Source: JAEZJZ01 sp050949055
GTDB lineage: Bacteria > Bacillota > UBA994 > UBA5500
Reading direction: 5' to 3'
Length of the DNA stretch: 64,000 nt
Assembly: GCA_050949055.1 (NCBI GenBank)
Contig: JBMNFA010000007.1
Coordinates: 1-64,000 of the forward strand
Positions 15,060-23,231 of the stretch are shown here, piece after piece. The notes beneath the pieces are model-generated. The model made no database searches and had not been told where the DNA came from. It was given only the letters and a program-made list of their open reading frames with translations. Within the stretch, counting starts at the first letter, position 1; every line of letters starts with the position of its first letter. The translations under genes and the position numbers were made by a program.

Positions 15060-16313
15060 ATGATGAATCGAGAGCAACTGTTGAACGAAGGCATCCTGGC
15101 TAAGTTCCTGCGTTATGTGCAAATTGACTCTCCAGCGGAAGAGGGCACCGGACAGACTCCCAGTACTCCTGAGCAATTGGCGATGGCACGCGTCCTGTGC
15201 GACGAGTTGCTTGCCCTCGGCCTGTCCGACGCCAAGGTGGACCAACACGGTTTTGTTACCGCCACCTTGCCTGGCAACAAGCAGGATTGCCCGGTGGTCG
15301 GCTTCCTGGCACACATGGACACTGTTCCCGGCGTTCCTAATCGTGGGGTGCGGCCCTTGGTGCATGAGAATTATCAGGGCGGAGTAATCCAGCTTCCCAG
15401 TGGGGCGGTGCTGAACCCGGAGGAATTCCCCACCTTAAAGAAGGTCGTGGGTCATACTCTGGTAACCTCCGACGGCAACACCCTGTTGGGAGCCGACGAT
15501 AAGGCGGGTATAGCTGCCATTATGGAAGCAGTCTGCTTCCTACTGAAGAATCCTCAATTGCAGCGGGGCACTATCAAGGTGGCCTTTACTCCCGATGAAG
15601 AAATCGGCACCGGGATCGGCAAGTTCGACGTGAAGGCTTTCGGTGCCGATTTGGCGTATACTCTCGACGGCGGCGCCTACGGAGAAATGCAGGACGAGAC
15701 CTTCAACGCAGCCAACTATCGCCTGCAAATCACAGGCAAGAGCTCACATACCGGCACTGCCCGGGACGCGATGATCAACGCCATTCACCTGGCCAGTCAC
15801 CTGGCTAGTTCTATCCCTGCTCATATGCGCCCAGAGACGACCGATGGATATCGTGGTTTCATCCACCCCAATACCATCACTGGTACCTTTGAGCGGGTGA
15901 ACATGCAGGTATTCGTGCGCGATTTCACTGAGCAAGGTCTTCAGCACAAAGAGGAGATTTTGCAGCGGCTTTGCCAAGAGATCTGTCATCGCTATCCTGG
16001 GGCAGCTATCGACTTGGAGAAGACTGGTGGCTACCGCAACATGAAGGGCATTCTCAAGGACAACCCACTGATCGTGCAGCTGGCGCAGGAAGCGATCCGC
16101 ATGACCGGGACCGAGCCGGTGATGCGTCAGGTACGGGGCGGAACCGATGGCTCGCAGTTGACTTACATGGGACTGCCCACCCCCAATCTGTTTGATGGCG
16201 GCTCCAATGCCCATTCCCGCCTGGAGTGGGCGTCGGTGCAGTGGATGCAGAAGGCGGTGGAAGTGGTCCTCAACCTTTGCCAGCTTTGGTCTAGCCAGCC
16301 TAGGAACAGCTAA
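15060..16313 (+). CDS. pepT: Peptidase T (tripeptide aminopeptidase)
   Basis: This 417-residue M20B di-zinc peptidase removes the N-terminal residue of tripeptides in the cytoplasm. Metal-binding and catalytic blocks are complete: VVGFLAHMDTVPG, LLGADDKAGIAAIMEA, FTPDEEIGTGIGKFD, and the last His in GGSNAHSRLEW. AAAGGAGGA (15042-15050) is best placed for ATG 15060, with ATG 15063 an alternative; the TTG at 15051 abuts it. It is a single gene with its own terminator at 16354. Confidence 0.94.
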   Translation: MMNREQLLNEGILAKFLRYVQIDSPAEEGTGQTPSTPEQLAMARVLCDELLALGLSDAKVDQHGFVTATLPGNKQDCPVVGFLAHMDTVPGVPNRGVRPLVHENYQGGVIQLPSGAVLNPEEFPTLKKVVGHTLVTSDGNTLLGADDKAGIAAIMEAVCFLLKNPQLQRGTIKVAFTPDEEIGTGIGKFDVKAFGADLAYTLDGGAYGEMQDETFNAANYRLQITGKSSHTGTARDAMINAIHLASHLASSIPAHMRPETTDGYRGFIHPNTITGTFERVNMQVFVRDFTEQGLQHKEEILQRLCQEICHRYPGAAIDLEKTGGYRNMKGILKDNPLIVQLAQEAIRMTGTEPVMRQVRGGTDGSQLTYMGLPTPNLFDGGSNAHSRLEWASVQWMQKAVEVVLNLCQLWSSQPRNS

Positions 16314-16353
16314 GAACCAAAACGATTGCACCAGAAAACAGGTGCTTTACAGG

Positions 16354-16398
16354 AACAAGGCTAACTCAGCGTCAACAGAGAGTTAGCCTTGTTTTTTT
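16354..16398 (+). terminator. Rho-independent terminator after pepT
   Basis: A 14-bp stem (AACAAGGCTAACTC 16354-16367 with 16380-16393) closes a 12-base loop and runs into TTTTTTT. Confidence 0.92.
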
Positions 16399-16558
16399 GC
16401 TGGATAACCGCAAATACTGCCGGGATAATGCTGCTGTTTGGGCATATTGATCTTCCTGGCGCAGAAAAAGAGAAAAATTCTCCTCCTCTGCTGAATAAAT
16501 GGTCGGAAACACAACAATACTAGAAGATGAAAATAAAACTCGATGTGAGGTGTTTTCG

Positions 16559-16954
16559 GTGTCGATAATTTGGTTTAGACAGGCGGCGAGAGGAAGAGGT
16601 AGTGCAGGTGCAGACAAGACCTACAGAATTACCTTCACCGACAGGCCTAAGGGTGTAAGGCTGAATGCAGCGCTGACCAAACACTTGGTGGCATCGAATG
16701 TGCGTTATGTGCAGATCGGTGTGGAAGATGACGTGTTGTTGGTCAAGCCCATGACCGAGAAGAAAGATAGTTTTAAGCTAATCGTCAACAAGAATAGTGG
16801 GCAGATCTGCTCCACGGCGATCGGCGAATGGGCCGCCAAAAAGGGGTTGCTGAAGTCGCGGGCAGCCGGCGTCTGGAACAGCCAGCGGGCGCTGTATATG
16901 TTCTCGCTCTCCGAAACTCCGTCCTCTGCCGAGGCAGTCAGCCAAAACAGCTAA
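16559..16954 (+). CDS. Hypothetical protein, no family recognised
   Basis: The gene gives 131 residues from a GTG that follows GTGAGGTG (16545-16552). The protein starts with a short basic, Gly-rich segment. A compact alpha/beta region follows (TYRITFTDRPKGVRLNAAL, then VRYVQIGVEDDVLLVKPM), then a region ending RALYMFSLSE with a Ser-rich tail. There is no signal peptide or membrane helix. The regular strand pattern and the terminator after it support a real gene. The alternating strands would fit a small DNA-binding or adaptor fold, but that is a guess. The frame is open up to 16499, so the start is uncertain. Confidence 0.65.
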   Translation: MSIIWFRQAARGRGSAGADKTYRITFTDRPKGVRLNAALTKHLVASNVRYVQIGVEDDVLLVKPMTEKKDSFKLIVNKNSGQICSTAIGEWAAKKGLLKSRAAGVWNSQRALYMFSLSETPSSAEAVSQNS

Positions 16955-16965
16955 GCACAGAGCAA

Positions 16966-17002
16966 GAAAAAAGACCCAGGGCCAAACGGCCTTGGGTCTT
17001 TT
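16966..17002. terminator. Bidirectional Rho-independent terminator
   Basis: AAAAGACCCAGGGCC, an aaac loop and GGCCTTGGGTCTTTTC form a near-perfect stem with A and T tracts on both sides. It serves the plus-strand hypothetical gene and the minus-strand zinc-ribbon gene. Confidence 0.9.
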
Positions 17003-17020
17003 CTTGGCTAGAGCTATTGC

Positions 17021-17311
17021 TTACCAGCGAGAACGCCTGGCTGCGAAGCAATCCTGGCAGTAGACAGGACGATCCCCGCTCGGCTTAAACGGCACCTGGG
17101 TCTCCTTGCCGCATTCGGCGCAGACTACAGTGTGCATTTCGCGCTGGCCACCGGTGCGGCCACCATTCTGAGCCTTGCGAGCTGCACGGCACTCCGGGCA
17201 ACGTCCCGGCTCATTCTGGAAACCACGTGATGCGTAGAACTCTTGTTCTCCAGCTGTAAAAATGAACTCCTTGCCACAGTCACGGCAAGTTAATGTCTTA
17301 TCAGTGTACAT
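17021..17311 (-). CDS. CxxC-x17-CxxC zinc-ribbon protein, copy 1
   Basis: This 96-residue protein carries two four-Cys zinc ribbons: CRDCGKEF...CPECR (N-terminal half) and CAECGKETQVPF...CQDCF (C-terminal half), joined by a Gly/Arg-rich linker. Members occur in many Firmicutes and have no settled function; nucleic-acid binding is plausible. It is ~85% identical by eye to the gene at 17536-17841, so the two are tandem duplicates. The ATG follows CCGGAGGAAGGAGGT. The ~100-base leader matches that of copy 2, including an ACCTCCG segment complementary to the ribosome-binding site. Confidence 0.88.
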   Translation of the reverse strand: MYTDKTLTCRDCGKEFIFTAGEQEFYASRGFQNEPGRCPECRAARKAQNGGRTGGQREMHTVVCAECGKETQVPFKPSGDRPVYCQDCFAARRSRW

Positions 17312-17411
17312 GAATCTACCTCCTTCCTCCGGAAATCCTCGTCATATGAACTCTGGCCGGAAAAACGGAGGTGAAAAGAGACTCTTAGTCTGCATACCTT
17401 TGTCTTCAGCC
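17312..17411 (-). promoter_or_regulatory. Conserved leader of zinc-ribbon copy 1, possible RBS switch
   Basis: On the minus strand the leader reads GGCTGAAGACAAAGGTATG, later TTTTCACCTCCG (from 17377 to 17366), then CGGAGGAAGGAGGT just before the ATG (17331-17318). The ACCTCC can pair with the Shine-Dalgarno GGAGGT. The same blocks in the same order lie upstream of copy 2 (17842-17940). Confidence 0.5.
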
Positions 17412-17472
17412 AACCGACGATACTATAATACTACTCTATGAGCGGCCAAAAAGCAAATGGGTTATATAGTGA

Positions 17473-17504
17473 AAAAGGCCCAAGGCTGATCAGCCTGGAC
17501 CTTT
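17473..17504 (-). terminator. Terminator after zinc-ribbon copy 2
   Basis: An imperfect hairpin (AAAGG/CCTTT, CCA/TGG, GGCTG/CAGCC) runs on the minus strand into CCTTTTTCAC. It separates the two paralogues, so they are transcribed independently. Confidence 0.75.
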
Positions 17505-17535
17505 AGTTGTGCTGCATGAGGTTTCCGTCAAGCTA

Positions 17536-17841
17536 CTACCAGCGAGCTCTGCGTGATTGGAAGCAGTCTTGGCAGTAGACAGGGCGATCTCCGCTAGGCT
17601 TAAACGGAACTTGAGTTTCTTTGCCACACTCGGCGCAGATGACAGTGTGCATTTCGCGGGGCTGGCGTGGGCCGCCCATCCGGCTGCCACCACCATTCTG
17701 TGCCTTGCGTGCTGCACGACATTCGGGGCAGCGGCTCGGCTCGTTTTGGAAACCGCGACTGGCGTAAAACTCCTGCTCGCCAGCGGTAAAGGTAAATTCC
17801 TTACCGCAGTCCCGGCAAGTTAGGGTCTTGTCAGTATACAT
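17536..17841 (-). CDS. CxxC-x17-CxxC zinc-ribbon protein, copy 2
   Basis: The 101-residue paralogue of the gene at 17021 has the same start MYTDKTLTCRDCGKEF and the same eight Cys positions. It differs mainly by a five-residue longer linker (GGSRMGGPRQP). It has its own well-formed promoter at 17960-17988, leader and terminator. Keeping both copies and both leaders suggests dosage or differential control rather than decay. Confidence 0.88.
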   Translation of the reverse strand: MYTDKTLTCRDCGKEFTFTAGEQEFYASRGFQNEPSRCPECRAARKAQNGGGSRMGGPRQPREMHTVICAECGKETQVPFKPSGDRPVYCQDCFQSRRARW

Positions 17842-17940
17842 GTTCCAACCTCCTTCCTCCGGATATCTCGTCTTGTTTCAGTGGCCAGGAGAACGGAGGT
17901 GAAATAGGAACTTGCGGGTTCTTATACCTTGTCTTCAGCC
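17842..17940 (-). promoter_or_regulatory. Conserved leader of zinc-ribbon copy 2
   Basis: It has the same arrangement as the copy 1 leader: GGCTGAAGACAAGGTAT (17940-17924), TTTCACCTCCGTTC (complement of 17891-17904) and CCGGAGGAAGGAGGT before the ATG. The blocks are conserved while the sequence between them differs. Confidence 0.5.
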
Positions 17941-17959
17941 GAACTAGACGATCAGTCTG

Positions 17960-17988
17960 AGTATATCTTAGCGACAGGCATATTTCAA
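17960..17988 (-). promoter_or_regulatory. Sigma-A promoter for zinc-ribbon copy 2
   Basis: On the minus strand TTGAAA (17988-17983), 17 bases and TATACT (17965-17960) make a near-consensus promoter, placing the transcript start roughly 110 bases upstream of the ATG. Confidence 0.75.
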
Positions 17989-18111
17989 TCGGCAGACCAG
18001 CTGCCTAGAAGATTTTGTCTATCCAGCGATATCGCTCCTGTACATACTCTTTCGCCCGGCAGTTGAACCTAATGGTGGCGAGAGCCAAAATCCAATGTTG
18101 GAGGTGCTGAC

Positions 18112-18396
18112 TTGTCACAACACATTCATTGCGCAGTTAACAACTGTCACTACTGGACCCAGGGCAACAAATGTGCTGCAAACGAAATTCTGGTAGTCAG
18201 CGACCAGTTTGGTCACTCACAGCCAGACTCAGTAGATGCTACTCAGGCAGCCAGTATCCCTGCAACCTCAGCTCAGACTTGTATGGAAACTTGCTGCAAG
18301 ACGTTTGTGCCCAAAGGAAGCAACAAGACACACCTTGACTCAGTGACCAAGCAAAGCAGCACTCAATCCAGTGCTTGGCACAATCCGACCCACTAA
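18112..18396 (+). CDS. DUF1540 domain protein
   Basis: This 94-residue Cys-rich protein fits DUF1540: HCAVNNCHYWTQGNKCAANEILV, then a QTCMETCCKTFVP segment. These small Firmicutes proteins probably bind metal through Cys pairs and often appear in sporulating species; the function is not known. The start is a TTG with GGAGGTG five bases upstream. A GC-rich inverted repeat (18401-18411 with 18417-18427) follows the stop. Confidence 0.85.
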   Translation: MSQHIHCAVNNCHYWTQGNKCAANEILVVSDQFGHSQPDSVDATQAASIPATSAQTCMETCCKTFVPKGSNKTHLDSVTKQSSTQSSAWHNPTH

Positions 18397-18400
18397 GTCG

Positions 18401-18431
18401 ATCGGCCCGGCCAACCGCCGGGCCGATTGCT
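18401..18431 (+). terminator. Likely terminator after DUF1540 gene
   Basis: ATCGGCCCGGC (18401-18411) pairs perfectly with GCCGGGCCGAT (18417-18427) around a 5-base loop. Only a weak T run follows, so termination may be partial. Confidence 0.6.
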
Positions 18432-18437
18432 GCAAGC

Positions 18438-19603
18438 CTAAAGCAGAGGGGCCGCCAGTCTGGCCAGGGACTGCTTCATCCGCTGCCATGGCCCCCTTCT
18501 GCCATAGTCCGCCAATGTAAGTTGGGCGGAACGGGCAAGGTCCCGCTCAAATATCTCTTCCAGCCTGCGGGCGACACCCGGATCATAGACGAAAGCGTTG
18601 ACCTCGTAATTCAGGCGGAAGCTGCGTAGGTCAAAGTTTGCGCTGCCAACCGTGCTGACTATCCCATCCACCGTCAGCATCTTGCTGTGCAAGAATCCAG
18701 CGCGATAGAAGAAAAATTCCACGCCCGCCGGAAGCAGTTCGCCGACGAAGGATAATCCTGCTGGCAGCACCAAGGGGTGGTCGGCGTTGCGGGGCAGAAT
18801 CACCCTCACCTTCACCCCCGACAGCGCCGCCATGCGCAGAGCATCGATCAGGCTGTGGTCAGGGATGAAATAGGGAGTCTGCAAGAACACGTGGGTTTGG
18901 GCCGCATGAATCATCTTCAACATTCCCATCCTCACTGGTTGCAGCGGGGTATCGGGCCCGCTGCTGACAATTTGGATAGCCGTGTTCCCGGTTGCTGGTT
19001 GTACCGGTGCAACTGGCCCGTCTAGCCGGGCTGATTTCCCTGTGGCCAGCTGCCAATCCTGCTGAAAGCAGGCATTTAAGTTGGCAGCGGCTTCGCCCAC
19101 GATGCGCAAATGCAGATCGCGCCATGCAGAGAACTCTTCCGGGAGGCCGGCATACTCGTCACCGATGTTGAACCCGCCCACGTAACCGATGTTGCCGTCG
19201 ATCACACAGATCTTGCGGTGGTTGCGATGATTGAGGCGATGGAGTGTCCCCAATCGCAGCGGGAAATAGTGCGCCGCTTGCCCTCCCTGGCGGAGCAGAG
19301 GGGTGAAGAAGCCTTTGGGCAGACGAATGCTGCCCAACCCGTCACAAAGCAAGCGCACTGCCACCCCCCGTGCTGCCTGCTCTGCCAATACCTGCACCAG
19401 TCGTTCCCCGGTAGGGTCGTTACGCACAATGAAGTATTCCAAATGGATAAAATGCTTAGCTTGCTTAATATCCTGAACCATGGCAGCCCATTTCTTCTCC
19501 CATGGCAGTGAATATTTACCTGATTATCCGTTGTCAGCGGTGCATTGGCTGTAGTCAGCAATCGTTGCATCGCGTCTATTCCCGGGTTTGACAGTTCACT
19601 CAC
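18438..19603 (-). pseudogene. Cardiolipin synthase-like phospholipase D protein, frameshifted
   Basis: The main frame (18438-19481, 347 residues) has two HKD phospholipase D motifs: NHRNHRKICVIDG and FLHSKMLTVDG, as in cardiolipin synthases that condense two phosphatidylglycerols. Upstream in another frame, residues from GTG 19603 read MQRLLTTANAPLTTDNQVNIHCHG, the usual text just before EKW...HFIHLEYFI in the family. One extra G in the GGG run near 19499-19501 would join the two frames. The gene therefore has a one-base deletion or there is a sequencing error. Even joined (~385 residues), it lacks the usual N-terminal membrane helices, since a stop at 19612 blocks further extension. Confidence 0.78.
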
Positions 19604-19715
19604 CTCACTTCACCCACAGTAGCTGCTCAACCTGCATAGGCATTCGAATGTTCGTGATAGCCACCGAAGCAGTTCGACCGCCGTATATTCCTGATGTCCC
19701 TGGAGAAGCTGCTGC

Positions 19716-20246
19716 TTGAAAACGGCTGAGGAGATGGAGACATTGCGCAAACGACCTGACTGGCAAGCAGAATACAGACGCATTATTGATGACATCCTGC
19801 AGAACTGTGAGTTCGCGCAGTTGGCTGACTTCCATCATCATGGGACCTCCCTGCTGGAACACTGTTACACAGTTTCGTATTTATCCTACCTGCTGTGCCG
19901 CAGGCTGGGATTAGATTTTGTTGCCGCGGCCAGGGGCGGCCTCTTGCACGATTTCTTCCTTTACGATTGGCGAGCCTATAAGCGGGCGAGGCAGGGTCCG
20001 AACCACGGTCTGCATCATCCACGGGTGGCGCTGCAGAACGCCTGTAAGCACTTCACCGTCAGCGCCAAGGAGCGGGAGATCATTCTGCTGCATATGTTGC
20101 CCAAAGTATGGGGCTGGCCAAGACACCCGGAATCGTGGATCGTCTCTTTGGTAGACAAGTATGTTGCCCTGCGCGAGCATTTTGGTTGGAAACCCCATTG
20201 CTCATTTTTGCCTGGTAGAAACAGAGACGGCCAAGCGCAGCAATAG
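19716..20246 (+). CDS. HD-domain metal-dependent phosphohydrolase
   Basis: The 176-residue protein has a compact HD fold: an early His (LLEHCYTVSYLSYLLCRRLG), the GGLLHDFFLYDW motif with the HD pair, HHPRVALQNA and a distal Asp in SLVDKYVALREH. Short HD proteins of this kind hydrolyse nucleotides or phosphate esters; the substrate is not predictable. The start at TTG 19716 has GGAGAAG at 7 bases; ATG 19734 is an alternative. It is divergent from the cls-like gene. Confidence 0.82.
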   Translation: MKTAEEMETLRKRPDWQAEYRRIIDDILQNCEFAQLADFHHHGTSLLEHCYTVSYLSYLLCRRLGLDFVAAARGGLLHDFFLYDWRAYKRARQGPNHGLHHPRVALQNACKHFTVSAKEREIILLHMLPKVWGWPRHPESWIVSLVDKYVALREHFGWKPHCSFLPGRNRDGQAQQ

Positions 20247-20369
20247 TCTGTGCCTTGGAAGTTTTCTACCGGGACGGCAGGAATAATTCTTCCGCCAGAC
20301 GAAATAGTGTTCATATGCAGGTACCTGGACTTATTGTTGCCAGGACTACGAAAGGGGTGTTCAAACGAA

Positions 20370-22916
20370 GTGTTACCAGTAACCGCGCCAGAAACATGGT
20401 TTGGCCACCAGTTGGGGGCTGACCGCAAGATCGCCCGCTGGGACAGAATTGTCGACTACTTCTATCAATTGGACAAAGAGTCCGATCGCATTCAGGTTAG
20501 CGATTTGGGTCCTTCCACCGAAGGCAATCCTTTCCTGCTGGCAATTATCTCTTCGCCAAACAACCTGAAGAATCTGGAGGAGTTACGGCAAATCAACCTC
20601 CAGATTACGGATCCCCGGGGACAGACAGAGGCTGCCATCAAGCAGCTGACGCAGCAAGGAAAAGTGGTCATTTTGCAGACCATGAGTCTGCACGCTTCCG
20701 AGATCGGCGGCACCCAGATGGCTCCAGAACTGGCCTACGATTTGCTCAGTGGTGAAGACGAAGACACTGAGCGCATTCTGGAGAACGTGATCTTCTTGAT
20801 GGTGCCTTGCTTCAATCCCGATGGGCAGCAGATGGTCACCGATTGGTACAACCGCTGGCTGGGTACGGAATACGAAGGATGCAGCATGCCGTGGCTGTAT
20901 CACAAGTACGCTGGCCACGATAACAACCGTGACGCCTTTATGCAGAACCTGGTTGAGAGTCAATACGTGGGCCGGTTGCTGCTGCGGGACTGGCGGCCCC
21001 AAGCCTACCAGGACCATCACCACATGGGTAGCTACGGTGCCCGCCTCTATGTCTCGCCCTACTCGGATCCCATCAGGCCGCATGCCGATCCCCTGATCTG
21101 GCGGGAGCTCTCCTGGTATGGGGCGCATATGGCCTACAAGCTAGAGGAGAAAGGGAAGACTGGCATCCTCAACGGAGCGCAGTTCCCAGGGTGGGGACAC
21201 TTTGGCTTCCATTGGTTGACCAACCATCACAACATTGCCGGCATGCTGACCGAATCGGCCAGCGCCAAACTGGCAACACCTCTTTACATACAGTCTAGTC
21301 AACTGAGTGGAGCCGACAAGCGGACGCTGCCGGAGTATGCTCCGCAGACCAACTTCCCACACCCCTGGCCAGGGGGCTGGTGGCGCTTGCGCGACATCGT
21401 TGAACAGCAGAAAATCTCCGCCTGGGCGCTATTGGATGTCGCTGCCCGCAACAAGGAAACGATTCTCTGGAACGCCTATCAGAAGGCCAAGCGGCAGACC
21501 GACCGGGGTGCCAGGGGACCAGTTAAGGCCTACGTCATCGACGCCCAGCAGCATGATCCGTTGACTGTGCGCAAACTGGTACAGGTGCTGCTGAATCAAG
21601 GCGTGGAGGTGCATCAAGCCGCAGGTGAAATGCGGGTAGGCAAGAAGATCTACTCAGCCGGCAGCTATGTGGTGTTGGCCGCGCAACCCAAACTGGGCGT
21701 GATCCGGGTGCTATTGGAGGAAACCCGCTATCCTAACACCTATTGGTCCAAGCATGCCGATGGCACTACCGCCGCTTTTGATACTGCTACCGACACAGTG
21801 GCTGAATATATGGGTGTGCATGTGCATGCCAGCCAGCAAATCCCGGATGGAGAACTGAAGGCGATCGAGCAATTGTCACCTGTTCACGGACAGGTTGCTG
21901 GGGTTGCCTCCCACGGCTATCTGCTGGACGCCCGTCAAAACGATACCTACCGCGCTGTCAATCTGCTGCTCAAGCATGGCGTGCAGGTTGACCGTTGCAC
22001 CGAAAGCATCGAGCTAGACGGTCGGCATTATCCGCCTGGCATGTTTGTGGTGCCAAAAGCCGATCAGGTATTGCTGCAGGAGATTGCCCAGCACACTGGA
22101 GTAGACTTTGTTGCCTTGGCAGAGCGGCGGACCGATTGCACTCAACCTGTGCAAGCGCAACGCGTGGGTCTCTTCCAGCGGTACTATGGCGGCAACGCCG
22201 ACGAGGGTTGGACCCGGCTGATCCTGGAACGCTTCGACTTCGCCTATGAGACGGTGATGGATACGGACATCAAGGCGGGCAACTTGAAAGAACGCTTCGA
22301 TGTGCTGGTGTTCCCGAGCGACTGGAAACAGCTGATCGTGGACATCAGTCAGCCCGACAAGAACAATCCGCGCGGCGCAGCCATGTTCCTGCGTTGGTTT
22401 GGCGACACTATCCCGGACGAGTACAAGAGTGGCATCGGCCAGGAGGGCATCAAAGCCTTGCGCGAGTTTGTTCAAGCCGGCGGCCGTTTGGTGGCAATGA
22501 ACAACTCCTGTGAGTTCGCTGCGGAAGTCTGTGGGTTGAAAGTGAAGAACGTGGTCGCCGGTTTGTCTGCCACTGCTTATCAGACCCATGGCTCCACCTT
22601 GCGGGTGGAAGTGGATACGGATCATCGCTTGGGTTACGGCATGCCCCAGGAAGCCTGGGTGCTCAACTGGAACAGCCCTGTGTTGCAGGTGACTGACACC
22701 TTCCATGCAGAGAACTATCATGTCGTCGCCCGCTATCCGGAGAAGAACGTCTTGAAGAGTGGCCTGCTGATGGGCGAGGAGCATGTGGTCAACAAGTCTG
22801 CGATGATTGCGGCCAAGTGCGGTCACGGCGAAGTGGTGCTGATTGCCTTTGCCCCGCAACACCGCGGCCAGATGCACGGGACGTTTAAGGTGTTGTTCAA
22901 CTGTCTGTACTACTAG
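20370..22916 (+). CDS. M14 family zinc carboxypeptidase, large form
   Basis: The ~848-residue protein begins with an M14 peptidase domain: zinc ligands in LHASEIGGTQ (His-x-x-Glu), NPDGQQM, a His-rich YQDHHHMGSYGARLY block, and the candidate catalytic Glu in MLTESASAKL. The C-terminal half (from ~residue 400) has alternating alpha/beta segments resembling a class I glutamine-amidotransferase-like domain, as in other large M14 proteins. No clear signal peptide is seen from the GTG at 20370, chosen for AAAGGGGTG upstream; the frame is open to 20250, so the N-terminus is uncertain. It heads a run of three hydrolase genes, but a 315-base gap separates it from the M81 gene. Confidence 0.85.
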   Translation: MLPVTAPETWFGHQLGADRKIARWDRIVDYFYQLDKESDRIQVSDLGPSTEGNPFLLAIISSPNNLKNLEELRQINLQITDPRGQTEAAIKQLTQQGKVVILQTMSLHASEIGGTQMAPELAYDLLSGEDEDTERILENVIFLMVPCFNPDGQQMVTDWYNRWLGTEYEGCSMPWLYHKYAGHDNNRDAFMQNLVESQYVGRLLLRDWRPQAYQDHHHMGSYGARLYVSPYSDPIRPHADPLIWRELSWYGAHMAYKLEEKGKTGILNGAQFPGWGHFGFHWLTNHHNIAGMLTESASAKLATPLYIQSSQLSGADKRTLPEYAPQTNFPHPWPGGWWRLRDIVEQQKISAWALLDVAARNKETILWNAYQKAKRQTDRGARGPVKAYVIDAQQHDPLTVRKLVQVLLNQGVEVHQAAGEMRVGKKIYSAGSYVVLAAQPKLGVIRVLLEETRYPNTYWSKHADGTTAAFDTATDTVAEYMGVHVHASQQIPDGELKAIEQLSPVHGQVAGVASHGYLLDARQNDTYRAVNLLLKHGVQVDRCTESIELDGRHYPPGMFVVPKADQVLLQEIAQHTGVDFVALAERRTDCTQPVQAQRVGLFQRYYGGNADEGWTRLILERFDFAYETVMDTDIKAGNLKERFDVLVFPSDWKQLIVDISQPDKNNPRGAAMFLRWFGDTIPDEYKSGIGQEGIKALREFVQAGGRLVAMNNSCEFAAEVCGLKVKNVVAGLSATAYQTHGSTLRVEVDTDHRLGYGMPQEAWVLNWNSPVLQVTDTFHAENYHVVARYPEKNVLKSGLLMGEEHVVNKSAMIAAKCGHGEVVLIAFAPQHRGQMHGTFKVLFNCLYY

Positions 22917-23231
22917 CCTGTAACTGGAGAGCGGAGAGATGATTCTCTGTAGGTAAGGGGACACACCTCAGCAGAGAAGTGCGTTTTGCGGGCGTGAGTA
23001 TGTCTCCAATGGATGGGTCTCGTTTCTATCTAGAGTGCGGGGAGTGATTTCCTGTCGGTCAGGTGACACGCTTGGGAGGTGGCTAGTAGGAGATGAGGGG
23101 TGAGAAGGCGGGCTTGCGTCTCATATCTCATTTCTCACAGTACACTTCCCAAGCATGTCCCCAACGGGAGGGTTGGTTGTTCTGACGAAGCGCGGGGAGA
23201 AAATGCAATTCTAAGGGGGAAAAGGGAGATT
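22917..23231. other. 315-base gap with palindromic element, no gene
   Basis: The gap contains an imperfect inverted repeat, GACACGCTTGGGAGGTG (23065-23081) against the complement of CACTTCCCAAGCATGTC (23143-23159). GTGAGAA/TTCTCAC and GAGATGAG-like segments lie inside. No open frame with a ribosome-binding site was found. The AAAGGGAG site of the M81 gene is at the right end. Confidence 0.6.

Noticed and set aside
22014..22964. Long minus-strand open frame within the M14 gene
   Set aside because: It is the shadow of a well-supported plus-strand gene, a common effect in GC-rich coding DNA.
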